NCBI RefSeq assembly: GCF_900156505.1
Contig: NZ_FTPR01000001.1
Span: 1,364,001-1,428,000 of the forward strand
Origin: Yoonia rosea
GTDB lineage: Bacteria > Pseudomonadota > Alphaproteobacteria > Rhodobacterales > Rhodobacteraceae
Direction of reading: 5' to 3'
DNA length: 64,000 bases
Every line of letters begins with the position of its first letter. Positions within the stretch are counted from its first letter, which is position 1. Made by a program: the position numbers and the translations under genes. A model generated the notes under the pieces. It did not search any database and was not told where the DNA came from. It was given only the letters and a program-made list of their open reading frames with translations. Shown one piece after another: positions 7,889 to 16,650 of this stretch.

Positions 7889-9685
7889 CTACTTATTAAC
7901 CACGTAGGTTCCTGGCGCGGGCGCTAACACCGGGTGATCGTCGTCTCCAACGCTTCTGGCAGTGACTTTTTTGCCTGATTTTTTTGACAACCACACATCC
8001 CAGCGCGGCCACCAGGACCCTTCATGCTTCTCGGCACTTGCAAGCCAGTCATCCGCCGTCAGCCCAAGCTCGGGATTGGTGTAATGGCCGTATTTGTTCT
8101 TGCTGGGCGGATTGATGATCCCCGCGATATGCCCGCTCTCAGACAGGATGAATGTCTTATCTTTTGATCCCATCTGCGTCACGCCGGTATAGCTGCTTTT
8201 CCATGCGGCGATGTGGTCCGTCTCGCAGGCGATGGCGCATAAGGGGACAGAAACATCTTTGAGATGCACTGTCTCGCCCGCGATCTCGAAACCTGTCGTC
8301 GCGAATTTGTCGTTCTGGCACAGCCCGCGCAAATACTCGACTGCCATACTGGCCGGAAGATTGGTGCCATCCCCGTTCCAATAAAGCAGATCAAAGGCCG
8401 GCGGCGCTTTGCCCATCATGTAGCTTTTGATGGCAGGTCCATAGATCAGGTCATTTGAGCGCAGGTAAGAAAAGGTCCGCGACATGAAGAACGAGTCCAA
8501 TATCCCGTTTTCGCGCACTTCATTTTCGATCCCGTCGACAAAATCATCATCAAGAAATACCCCGACCTCACCCCGATCCGAGAAATCGGTGAGCGTGGTA
8601 AAGAATGTCGCGGCATTCACCGATGTGTCCTTGCGCTTTTTCATCAGGGCCAGCGTAAGCGACAGCGTGGTGCCCGCGATGCAGTAGCCTACCGCATTCA
8701 CCTTTTTGACACCGCAGATGTCTTTGACCTCTTTGATCGCGGTCAGATACCCCTGCTCGACATAATCGGTCATTGATGTGTCGCGGTATCCCGCATCCGG
8801 ATTAACCCAAGAAACAACAAAGACGGTATAACCCTGCTCAACCGCCCATTTGATCAGGCTGTTTTGCGGTTTGAGATCAAGAATGTAGAATTTGTTAATC
8901 CACGGCGGGAAGATGATCAGCGGGGTTTCGTATACCTTTTCCGTCGTCGGCGTGTACTGGATCAGTTCGAACATATGGTTGCGATAGACCACCGCACCCG
9001 GTGTTGTCGCGAGGTTCTCACCCAGCTTGAAGGCCTTCTTATCGGCCAGAGTGACCACAAGGTCACCGTCATTGGCCTCAAGATCAGCGATCAGGTTTTC
9101 CAGCCCCGCAACAAGGCTCTCGCCCTCGGTTTCAGCCGCCAGCGCCAGCGCCTCGGGGTTGGTGGGCAAAAAATTGGTCGGGCTGATCATATCGACCAAT
9201 TGCTGACTGAAATAGCGCAGCCGCTTCTTTTCCTCAGAATCAAGCGTGTCGATATCATCAACCGCCTGCTGCACCGCAGAAGCGTTCATCAGGTACTGTT
9301 GCTTGATGAAGTTGAAATAGGGATTGGTGTCCCAGAGCTCATGCGAAAACCGGCGGTCTTTGGGTGTTTCATCCGTGGGCGGCGCGAGCTTGCCCTGCGC
9401 CAGAAGGTGCTGCGCCTCGACATAATGCTTGACGGATTTCCCCCAGAATTCGAGCTGATGCTCGATCAGCTTGGCGGGATTATGCATCATTTCAGCCATA
9501 TAAGCTGTCGCTGCCTTGACATAGAGCTCCTGACTGGGCCCTTGCAACGCAGGCGCGACAGCGCGGCCTTGCGCCATGACCTTTAACAAACGCTGGGTAA
9601 GCTCCTCAACCCGGGCAAGATTGGCCTCGAGTTTTGCAACATTGTCGCCAACAGCCTCTTGCGTATCCAAATCGTTTGTTGTCAT
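7889..9685 (-). CDS. phaC: Class I poly(3-hydroxyalkanoate) polymerase PhaC
   Basis: A 598-residue polymerase. The lipase-like box is 'GYCIAG' with catalytic Cys335; the Asp and His are in 'CETDHIAAW' and 'ESGHIAGIINPP' near the C-terminus. Length and N-terminal domain match class I synthases, which polymerise (R)-3-hydroxybutyryl-CoA without a PhaE partner. The start at 9685 is chosen over the ATG at 9721 because AAGGA precedes it by about 8 nt; the longer form would run into the palindrome at 9704-9721. It is divergent from phaZ. No phaA or phaB lies in this window. Confidence 0.95.
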   Translation of the reverse strand: MTTNDLDTQEAVGDNVAKLEANLARVEELTQRLLKVMAQGRAVAPALQGPSQELYVKAATAYMAEMMHNPAKLIEHQLEFWGKSVKHYVEAQHLLAQGKLAPPTDETPKDRRFSHELWDTNPYFNFIKQQYLMNASAVQQAVDDIDTLDSEEKKRLRYFSQQLVDMISPTNFLPTNPEALALAAETEGESLVAGLENLIADLEANDGDLVVTLADKKAFKLGENLATTPGAVVYRNHMFELIQYTPTTEKVYETPLIIFPPWINKFYILDLKPQNSLIKWAVEQGYTVFVVSWVNPDAGYRDTSMTDYVEQGYLTAIKEVKDICGVKKVNAVGYCIAGTTLSLTLALMKKRKDTSVNAATFFTTLTDFSDRGEVGVFLDDDFVDGIENEVRENGILDSFFMSRTFSYLRSNDLIYGPAIKSYMMGKAPPAFDLLYWNGDGTNLPASMAVEYLRGLCQNDKFATTGFEIAGETVHLKDVSVPLCAIACETDHIAAWKSSYTGVTQMGSKDKTFILSESGHIAGIINPPSKNKYGHYTNPELGLTADDWLASAEKHEGSWWPRWDVWLSKKSGKKVTARSVGDDDHPVLAPAPGTYVVNK

Positions 9686-9703
9686 TTTAACGTCCTTGTG
9701 CAT

Positions 9704-9721
9704 ATGCTGCAGGTGCAGCAT
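9704..9721. promoter_or_regulatory. Perfect TGC palindrome between phaC and phaZ, probable PhaR operator
   Basis: ATGCTGCA-GG-TGCAGCAT is a perfect inverted repeat with a 2-bp centre and matches CTGC-N4-GCAG. It lies 19 bp upstream of the chosen phaC start and 30 bp upstream of phaZ, so one bound repressor could govern both divergent genes. It closely resembles the first site upstream of phaP. Confidence 0.75.
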
Positions 9722-9751
9722 GGGCTGCGCCTACCATCGGAGTTCGAATAA

Positions 9752-11023
9752 ATGAAGTATATGATGACCTACGACCTGATGGAAAGCATGCGCAACACCA
9801 ATCAGTGGCTTGGATCAACAGCGCGCGCTTTTGCATCCTATCCTGCAATGTCATGGGGCGCGAACCCTGCGATGGACTGGCTCAAGGCCTGGGGCGAGGT
9901 CACCGAGCGCACATTCGCGCGTATGGTCGCTAAGCCTGACTGGAATATTCCAGTGCAAACAAATCTCGATGGCACCGATATGGTGGTGACAACCGAAGTG
10001 GTTGTGGAACGCGCCTTTGGTGATCTGATCCGTTTCCGTGTCGGCACCCGCCCTGACCGTGCCCGCAAAGTCCTGTTGGTGGCACCTATGTCGGGGCACT
10101 ATGCCACGCTGCTGCGCAAAACCGTCATCAGCCTGCTGCCCGATTGCGATGTCTATATCACCGACTGGCACAATGCCCGCGACATCCCTGTCAGCGAAGG
10201 CAAGTTCGATATCGAGGATTACACCCTCTATCTGATGGATTTCATGCGCGAGATGGGCCCGGACACCCATGTGCTGGCAATTTGTCAGCCTGTGCCGCTT
10301 GCACTCGCGGCCACGGCTTATCTGGCCGAGCTTGACCCGGATGCACAGCCGCGCTCGCTCACTCTGATCGGTGGCCCTGTCGATCCAGATGCAAACCCCA
10401 CCGAAGTCACCGATTTCGGACGCTCTGTCACCATGGGGCAGCTGGAAGAGACCATGATCCAGCGCGTCGGTTTCAAATATTCGGGCGTTGGCCGGATGGT
10501 GTATCCCGGATTGTTGCAGTTGGCATCGTTCATTTCAATGAACGGCGAGACCCACGCCAACGCCTTCCGAGATGAAATTATCCGTGTCGCGAAAGGCGAA
10601 GCGTCGGACCACGATCGGCATAATGAATTCTACGACGAATACCTTGCTGTGATGGATATGACTGCCGAGTTCTATCTTTCGACTGTCGAGCGCATCTTCA
10701 AAGGCCGCGAAATTGCGCGCAATGCGTTTATGGTTGCCGGTCACAAGGTCGACTTCAGCAAAATCACGACCGTCGCGGTCAAGATCGTTGAAGGCGAAGA
10801 CGACGATATCTCGGCCCCTGGCCAGTGTCTGGCGGCACTCGATCTGCTCACCGGCCTGCCCGATAGCAAGAAGGCCGCGCACCTTGAACCTGGCGCGGGC
10901 CATTACGGCATCTTTGCCGGGGGTAGCTGGCGCAACAATATCCGGCCACTGGTGCTGGATTTCATTGATGCCAACGCCGACGGCCCAAAGGGCAAATCCG
11001 GCAACGTCGTTGCGATCAAGTAA
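9752..11023 (+). CDS. phaZ: Intracellular poly(3-hydroxybutyrate) depolymerase PhaZ
   Basis: A 423-residue alpha/beta hydrolase of the intracellular PHB depolymerase family. It has the thiol nucleophile of PhaZ1-type enzymes: 'ICQPVPLAL' with Cys178, and a C-terminal 'GAGHYGIFAGGSWR' supplying His. It mobilises stored polymer to 3-hydroxybutyrate. GGAG lies 9 nt before the ATG. It is divergent from phaC across a gap with a PhaR-like palindrome. Its 3' end overlaps the convergent hydrolase gene by 8 bp. Confidence 0.93.
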   Translation: MKYMMTYDLMESMRNTNQWLGSTARAFASYPAMSWGANPAMDWLKAWGEVTERTFARMVAKPDWNIPVQTNLDGTDMVVTTEVVVERAFGDLIRFRVGTRPDRARKVLLVAPMSGHYATLLRKTVISLLPDCDVYITDWHNARDIPVSEGKFDIEDYTLYLMDFMREMGPDTHVLAICQPVPLALAATAYLAELDPDAQPRSLTLIGGPVDPDANPTEVTDFGRSVTMGQLEETMIQRVGFKYSGVGRMVYPGLLQLASFISMNGETHANAFRDEIIRVAKGEASDHDRHNEFYDEYLAVMDMTAEFYLSTVERIFKGREIARNAFMVAGHKVDFSKITTVAVKIVEGEDDDISAPGQCLAALDLLTGLPDSKKAAHLEPGAGHYGIFAGGSWRNNIRPLVLDFIDANADGPKGKSGNVVAIK

Positions 11024-11756
11024 ATCGGCTGTCCGGCGCGGCCGGTCGCAGCATCATGGGCTGTTTCATCCAGCGCTGTAACGCGTCGGTTGTGGCATCG
11101 GGTGCTTCGAGCGTGGGCAGATAGCCTGCGCCTTCGATGATCTCCAACTGGGCGTAGGGGATCAGTTCAGCCAGAAATTCATGGCGCTTGAGCTGATACT
11201 GCCCGTCATGGCGTCCACAAATCACCGCCGTTGGTTGCAGGATCTGGCGCAGCGTGCCCTGCTGGTCCTTCCGGCGCTGCAAGGCGCGCGCCTGTTTGAC
11301 ATAAATTTCAGGGCCCAGCGCGTCGCCCATCGCCGTCAGCTCACGCACAAGTTCGACCTTATCCGTAGATGGGGCCATCCATGTCGAGTTGATCTCGTGC
11401 TGCAAGACATCTTTCCATCGGCCCGCACGGGCGGCAATGATATGCGGTTCGCGCGCAGCAGCGGCCTCGGGTGTGTCGGCTTGCGGGCTTGTGCTGATCA
11501 AAGCAATCCGCGTGACACGTTCAGGGGCGCGGCGGATCACCTCCATCGCAACCATCCCGCCAAGACCCATGCCACAAAGCGCGAATTTTGGCGGCGACCA
11601 GCTGAGGATCTGGCTTGCGATCTCCTCGATCCGTTCCCCACAGGTGGGGGGCGCGATCATGACGGCATGCGCCTGCGACATCACCTGCAGTTGCGGCGCG
11701 AAAACGCGCGCGTCAGATAGCATCGGTGGGATCATCACCAGCGTTTCACGCGGCAT
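11016..11756 (-). CDS. Alpha/beta-hydrolase-fold protein lacking the catalytic Ser and His
   Basis: A 246-residue protein with a clear alpha/beta-hydrolase layout, but the nucleophile elbow reads 'GMGLGG' at residues 62-67, putting Gly64 where GHSLGG would have Ser. The catalytic His position ('GAGHLPTLE' in relatives) is Tyr212 in 'GAGYLPTLE'. The acid candidate Asp184 in 'CGRHDG' remains. Both changes were checked in the DNA. It is therefore unlikely to be an ordinary esterase and may bind a ligand or partner, or be drifting. It overlaps phaZ tail to tail by 8 bp. Confidence 0.75.
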   Translation of the reverse strand: MPRETLVMIPPMLSDARVFAPQLQVMSQAHAVMIAPPTCGERIEEIASQILSWSPPKFALCGMGLGGMVAMEVIRRAPERVTRIALISTSPQADTPEAAAAREPHIIAARAGRWKDVLQHEINSTWMAPSTDKVELVRELTAMGDALGPEIYVKQARALQRRKDQQGTLRQILQPTAVICGRHDGQYQLKRHEFLAELIPYAQLEIIEGAGYLPTLEAPDATTDALQRWMKQPMMLRPAAPDSRFT

Positions 11757-11837
11757 TGTGTAAAAGCCCTAACAATCTGCTCAACCTTTATAGGTTTTTT
11801 AACACTGTGGCGTGGGAACCGTTGTTCTGCAAGTGTT

Positions 11838-12710
11838 TCAGCGCGCGGAGAGCCCTTGCACCCAAGCGGTAATCTGCCGAGCGAGCGGCGCCGTCTGGCC
11901 GGGCGAAAAGACATCGCCTGCCATCACATGCCCCATCGCATCGTCCTGAGGCGTCTGGATCAATGCCACACTCCGCGTCGGAGCACCCCAACGCGCCATG
12001 ACTTTGCGTGTCTCATCAGGGTGAACCACCTGATCAGTTTCGTTAAGGCAAAAGAGCGCCGGTGCCCGGATTATCGAAAGATCCGCTTTGCGCACGGCCC
12101 GCACGGCATCGGCCATGACATGCACCGCCGCAATGGGCACATCTAACGTCCAATAGGCCGCATGGGCCGCGCTGATGGGGTCCATGCGACGCGTGGACCC
12201 TGCGATATATTCTGACCAATGCCGGGCTGCGGGCAGATCAAGCAAGGTTTGCACAACGCGGTGGCGCAGCCCAAAGTTGGGCGAGATATGCACCATTGCT
12301 TTCACCTGCACACCCTCGGCCAGCGCAAGCGTCGCCAATGTGCATCCGGTGGAACAGCCCATGATGATGACTTCCTCCCCCAAGGTTTGCGCAATCGCAA
12401 TGGCCTCGGCCACGTCACGGCGCCAATCGGACAGGGTCGCTTGCCCCATTGCATCGCTATCCTGCCCATGGCCCGTCAGCCGCGTAAAATGCAGGTTTGC
12501 GCCCAGCGCTTGGGCCACCAGATCGGGCAACGGGCGCAACTCCTGCCCTGTTGCGGAAAATCCGTGAACATAAAGAACCGCCATCCGCGTGCGCGTGGCC
12601 GGCATGCCCGCCCAGATGATCCGCTTTTCGCAGCCTGCACGCAGGTTGGGCACCTGTGCCTCTTGGCTGGCTAGTGTGGCCTCTATGGTCACCAAATCAG
12701 GCAAGCGCAC
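11838..12710 (-). CDS. Alpha/beta hydrolase, carboxylesterase/monoacylglycerol-lipase-like
   Basis: A 290-residue hydrolase. The 'LYVHGFSATGQE' oxyanion region (about 46-57) and the elbow 'GCSTGC' with Ser120 are intact; 'NETDQVVHP' supplies an Asp, and 'DAMGHVMAGD' a plausible His. The start is a GTG inside the end of the upstream transporter gene (14-bp overlap), which implies translational coupling. The substrate is unknown; the coupling suggests the transporter imports an ester or glycoside-like compound that is then cleaved. Confidence 0.75.
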   Translation of the reverse strand: MRLPDLVTIEATLASQEAQVPNLRAGCEKRIIWAGMPATRTRMAVLYVHGFSATGQELRPLPDLVAQALGANLHFTRLTGHGQDSDAMGQATLSDWRRDVAEAIAIAQTLGEEVIIMGCSTGCTLATLALAEGVQVKAMVHISPNFGLRHRVVQTLLDLPAARHWSEYIAGSTRRMDPISAAHAAYWTLDVPIAAVHVMADAVRAVRKADLSIIRAPALFCLNETDQVVHPDETRKVMARWGAPTRSVALIQTPQDDAMGHVMAGDVFSPGQTAPLARQITAWVQGLSAR

Positions 12711-14034
12711 GTCCAGCCATGGGGCGGTAGATCATCACCAGTCCAAGGATCGCCACAATCAGGATTCCGGCAGGAATGAGCGTGATCGCCATTTGCAATG
12801 CATGCAGCGCCTCTGCGGACTGCGGCACCACGCCACCGGTGGCCTCTTGCCAACCCGCCGCCGCCAACGTCAGACCTAATACAGCAGGGGCGACTGCATT
12901 CGCCAGCTTTTGCCCAAAGAGCCAGACCGCCGAAAACGCCCCTTCAATAGCCACACCGCTGTCGCGGCGGGTGATGTCCATCAGATCAGGGTAGATGGCC
13001 CAAGGAATTTGCTGATAGGCCCCGTTTGTCATGCCCGCCAGTACGAACATACCTGCGATGACGGTCACATTGACCGAAGGCAGCATTGTATAAAGTGCAT
13101 AGAGCAGGACCACGTAGAGACTGAGGCCCAGCACCAGTGCGCCCACTTTGCCAAGCCTGTGGGAGAGAAGCACCCAAACGGCCTGACTGAGGATGGAGCC
13201 GACAACAAAGGCCGCGAACATCAAGCTGAGCGTGGTCAGCGCCGTGGCCGCTCCCGAAAGCAGCGTGTCACCGCTGTCGATAATCAGATAGAGTGCTGCA
13301 AAGGGTAGCCCTGCCGTAATCATCGCAATCGCAAGCGTCATGACGCCGTAAAGCAGGACCAGAACCACAAAAGCCTTGTTGGCAAAGACCAGCGCGAACA
13401 TGCCTGTCAGGTTCACCTGTGCTGCCTGTTCAACCCGTGGTGCCTTGCGGATCGACCAGAGCGACAACCAGACCGCCCCGATCATCAGCGGTGTGACCAA
13501 CAGGGCCGCCATGGCATAACCCATCGATCCCGCCAGACCGGGGATCACAGCGCCACCGATCAGAATACCGATGCTCGCAAATGCCATGCGAAACCCTGTC
13601 ATCGCAGACCGTTCCTTGGGATCTTGCGTGATCTCGCCCGATTGTGCGCCATAGGGAATGGCCACCATCGTAAAGCCGATTGTCGCCACCACAAAGAACG
13701 CCACCACCCACGCCAGATTTGCGCCCATGCCGAGACCTGCAGGCACCGAAAACAGCCCCACCATGCCCAAAGACATCACCAAGACGCCAAAAAACATCCA
13801 TGGCGCGCGCCGTCCAAAACGGCTTTGGGTCCGGTCGCTCAGATAGCCGACAAGCGGATCGGTAATCATGTCAAAAACCAGAACGACGGTCGTAACAAAC
13901 CCCGCGATTCCAACAGGCACCCCCAGATAGGCCGTCAAATAGGTCAGAACGAGAAGCTGCTTGACCACAACAAAGACGACCACGCCCATGTCGGCCAGCC
14001 CCCAGCCTGCCTTTTGCCCCAACGATAGCGCCAT
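12697..14034 (-). CDS. MFS transporter of the GPH (sugar:cation symporter) type
   Basis: A 445-residue membrane protein with about 12 hydrophobic segments. The early 'DPLVGYLSDRTQSRFGRRAPWM' (part of about residues 60-81) is the GPH-family signature loop, in which the Asp and Arg residues are conserved. The start at 14034 follows GGAGGGGACAGT; the ORF itself begins five codons earlier without an equally good site. Family members import glycosides or related solutes with Na+ or H+. It overlaps the following hydrolase gene by 14 bp. Confidence 0.8.
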   Translation of the reverse strand: MALSLGQKAGWGLADMGVVVFVVVKQLLVLTYLTAYLGVPVGIAGFVTTVVLVFDMITDPLVGYLSDRTQSRFGRRAPWMFFGVLVMSLGMVGLFSVPAGLGMGANLAWVVAFFVVATIGFTMVAIPYGAQSGEITQDPKERSAMTGFRMAFASIGILIGGAVIPGLAGSMGYAMAALLVTPLMIGAVWLSLWSIRKAPRVEQAAQVNLTGMFALVFANKAFVVLVLLYGVMTLAIAMITAGLPFAALYLIIDSGDTLLSGAATALTTLSLMFAAFVVGSILSQAVWVLLSHRLGKVGALVLGLSLYVVLLYALYTMLPSVNVTVIAGMFVLAGMTNGAYQQIPWAIYPDLMDITRRDSGVAIEGAFSAVWLFGQKLANAVAPAVLGLTLAAAGWQEATGGVVPQSAEALHALQMAITLIPAGILIVAILGLVMIYRPMAGRALA

Positions 14035-14103
14035 ACTGTCCCCTCCCACGGGTTTGTGGCAGAGTAAGCAGAGCCTTCGTTTTTCCCAAAGCAGAACGTA
14101 GCG

Positions 14104-14862
14104 TCAGTCGTAAGGTGGGTGTTCACCCACCTGCCCCAAGACATCCTCGACCGCCGCCACGATGATATCGAGGCAGGTCTCGTCCGAAAACCTGTGATCA
14201 GCCCCTTTCACAAGCGTCAGCCGCATATCGGGGCCTGTGGCATGGTCCAACAGGCGCAGTGCCACGGACATATCCACATCGGCATCGGCTGTGCCCTGCA
14301 AGAACCGCACCGGAAAAGGCAACGGCAGCGGATCACGCAGCACCAGACGGGTGCGACCTTCCTCAATCAGGCGGCGGGTGATGATGTAGGGTTCGCCATA
14401 CTCCGAAGGCAGGGCCACCTGCCCCGCCATCAGTTCGGACTTCTGCGCATCTGAAAACCCTGCCCACATGCTGTCTTCGGTGAAATCGGGTGCGGCGGCG
14501 ATGGTCACCAACCCCGCCACCCGTTCCGGCATCGCCCGTGCGATCAGCAGGGATATCCACCCGCCCATACTGGACCCGACCAGCACAACTTTGCCCGCCA
14601 GCAACCCGAGGGCTGCGCAAGCATCCTCAAACCAGTCGCCGATGGCACCGTCAGTGAACGCTTCGCTGCTTTCGCCGTGACCCGAGTAATCGAACCGCAG
14701 GAATGCACGGCCCTGCGCGCGGGCCCATTCCTCGAGAAAGACCGCTTTGGTCCCGCCCATGTCGGACTTGAAGCCGCCAAGAAACGCGACAGCGGGGCCG
14801 GTCCCGTCGGTCAGGTGATAGGCGATCCTGCGCCCCTGTGGTGTGACAAGTTCATCAGGCAT
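14104..14862 (-). CDS. Alpha/beta hydrolase (ABHD10/serine aminopeptidase-like)
   Basis: A 252-residue serine hydrolase with an intact elbow 'GSSMGG' (Ser98), oxyanion segment 'AFLGGFKSDMGG' (about 26-37) and a C-terminal 'KGADHRFSDE' containing the catalytic His. The 'GGFKSDM' pattern is typical of bacterial relatives of ABHD10 thioesterases. Its start overlaps the stop of the preceding MFS gene by 8 bp, so the two form a unit. The natural substrate cannot be read from the sequence. Confidence 0.8.
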   Translation of the reverse strand: MPDELVTPQGRRIAYHLTDGTGPAVAFLGGFKSDMGGTKAVFLEEWARAQGRAFLRFDYSGHGESSEAFTDGAIGDWFEDACAALGLLAGKVVLVGSSMGGWISLLIARAMPERVAGLVTIAAAPDFTEDSMWAGFSDAQKSELMAGQVALPSEYGEPYIITRRLIEEGRTRLVLRDPLPLPFPVRFLQGTADADVDMSVALRLLDHATGPDMRLTLVKGADHRFSDETCLDIIVAAVEDVLGQVGEHPPYD

Positions 14863-16126
14863 TTTGCACGTCTTCCAAGCCGGTTGCGATCAGTCTTGCA
14901 AGAAAACACATCGCTGCAAAAAGGCCAATCACCAAGGGCACGCTGTAGGCAGCGAGGGCTGCAAAAAGCGCACCTGCCGTCAAAAGCACGACACCGACGA
15001 TCGTATTGGACACTGCTGTATAGCTCGCCCTGACGGCTGGATCAGACATATCCACCAGATGCGTCGAACGTCCCTGCCGCACGCCGTTATAGGCAATCAT
15101 GATCCCGAACAGCATCACAGGGATCACACCTGTCACCGTACTGATGCCGATGAGATCAAGGACAACAACAAGTGCCAGCATGCCGCCTCCCGCTGCGCCG
15201 GCAAGCCGCAGCACGGTCGCTGACGAGCGATCCGACAGCCGCCCCCAGACATAGGACGACAGTAACGACGCCACTGCCGACGCCAGCACGAGAACGCCCA
15301 GTTGGCCCAGTGCGCTATCGGGTTGCAGCATCACCAGATAGGGCGGCGCAAGCGCTGTTCCCACAAGCAGGCTGCGCACGATGATAAAGCGGGTCAGCTG
15401 CGGGTCCTCGCGCAACAGCGAAAACTGTGCGACAGCATCAGTACCTTCACCTTCCATCGGCACTTCCCGCAGTGTCGCAAACAGCGCCGCCGCGCCGACC
15501 CAAAGACAGGCTGCCAGGCTGATCGCCCCGATCACCAAAGAGTAACGCCCACCAACGCCCAACACCAAAATCAGCGCAAAAAGGATCACGCCGACGGCGG
15601 CAGCAGAACTGGCAAAACCGGTTGCCGTACCACGGCGCGATTTGGCAACGGTCTTGCCCAGCACATCCTTGTAGCTGGCCGAACAGACCGAACGCGCCAA
15701 CGCCAGTAACGCCAAGAGCCCCACGATGGTCGCGCCCGCCGCCGCCCCCTCCAGCGTCAGCCCTGCAAAGACGATCAGCGCCGCCGCAATGCCTTGCATA
15801 AACGCGCCACCCGCCCAAAACCATTTCCGGATTTTGCGGCGTGCGATGATCGGCGCCGTCCAGAGTTGCGGTAAAAGCGCACCCGCTTCACGCACGGGGA
15901 CAAGCAAACCAACCCAGAACGCACCGGCACCAAGGTTGGTCAAAAGCCAACTCAGCACCAGTTTGGGGTCAATCAGGCCATCCGCAATCTTGGACGCGCT
16001 CAGTGAAAGGATATGGCGTAGAAAACTGCCCGGCTCGGCCTTGGCCGCAGCATCAGGCAGATCAGTGTCGTCACTGGACCCGTTGGTGAGTGTAGTGAAT
16101 AATTTTTGCGATAGTGTCTGTGTCAT
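14855..16126 (-). CDS. MFS transporter
   Basis: A 423-residue membrane protein with about 10-12 hydrophobic helices and a soluble N-terminus of roughly 35 residues. The helices are followed by the basic loop 'APIIARRKIRKWFW' typical of the MFS cytoplasmic side. A charged central loop ('REVPMEGEGTDAVAQFS', about 215-235) divides the two halves. It is the first gene of a two-gene unit with the overlapping hydrolase. The substrate is unknown. Confidence 0.75.
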   Translation of the reverse strand: MTQTLSQKLFTTLTNGSSDDTDLPDAAAKAEPGSFLRHILSLSASKIADGLIDPKLVLSWLLTNLGAGAFWVGLLVPVREAGALLPQLWTAPIIARRKIRKWFWAGGAFMQGIAAALIVFAGLTLEGAAAGATIVGLLALLALARSVCSASYKDVLGKTVAKSRRGTATGFASSAAAVGVILFALILVLGVGGRYSLVIGAISLAACLWVGAAALFATLREVPMEGEGTDAVAQFSLLREDPQLTRFIIVRSLLVGTALAPPYLVMLQPDSALGQLGVLVLASAVASLLSSYVWGRLSDRSSATVLRLAGAAGGGMLALVVVLDLIGISTVTGVIPVMLFGIMIAYNGVRQGRSTHLVDMSDPAVRASYTAVSNTIVGVVLLTAGALFAALAAYSVPLVIGLFAAMCFLARLIATGLEDVQNA

Positions 16127-16195
16127 TGTGCTCTCCGGCTCAATGACCTAGCGCGCCGCGCACGGATTTCACGCAGACAATCTTAACCGGTCAGT

Positions 16196-16441
16196 TTAGC
16201 CGCCGACATAGACCGCTTTTTTCGGACGGTAAAAGATCTTCTGGTCGTGCAAACGGCCCAGCAGTTCCTCGTTCTCGCGCTGGTCTTGCTCAATCACGCG
16301 GATCGATTCCAGATGTGCCGGATTTTCTTCCGTCAGGGCCAGACGCATACGGGACAGTTCACGACCACGGGCGCGCAGCGCCTCTTCGATCATGTCAACA
16401 TCACGAATGCTTAGATCAAACGTACGGTTGTAGCTTGCCAT
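16196..16441 (-). CDS. Small conserved protein of unknown function, upstream of thrS
   Basis: Encodes 81 residues, mostly charged helix ('IEEALRARGRELSRMRLALTEE', in part), with a short basic tail. The start at 16441 is set by GGGGAAAG 5 nt upstream; a longer open frame to 16696 overlaps the thrS start and has no plausible start signal. No domain is recognised. It is divergent from thrS. Its length and codon use look like a real gene; such small helical proteins are often seen in Rhodobacterales. Confidence 0.6.
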   Translation of the reverse strand: MASYNRTFDLSIRDVDMIEEALRARGRELSRMRLALTEENPAHLESIRVIEQDQRENEELLGRLHDQKIFYRPKKAVYVGG

Positions 16442-16650
16442 GGTCTTTCCCCAACATCTAGGTTTCTGATCGGAAACTTGTGTCGTGTTTACCGCCATTT
16501 GTGTCGCAGTCAACGTATATCTCTGCATACAAATCATGAGGCAATCGCAAAGCGCTTGACCTCTGCGCATCGCAACGCCATGAAGCGCGCACACATAACC
16601 CGCAACCGGGCGTTTTGTAGGCGCCAAACAGACGAGGAGCTTGCCCAGCG

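Noticed and set aside
16442..16650. Possible T-box or attenuator upstream of thrS
   Set aside because: No T-box sequence, specifier loop or terminator/antiterminator pair is visible, and such leaders are not expected in alphaproteobacteria.
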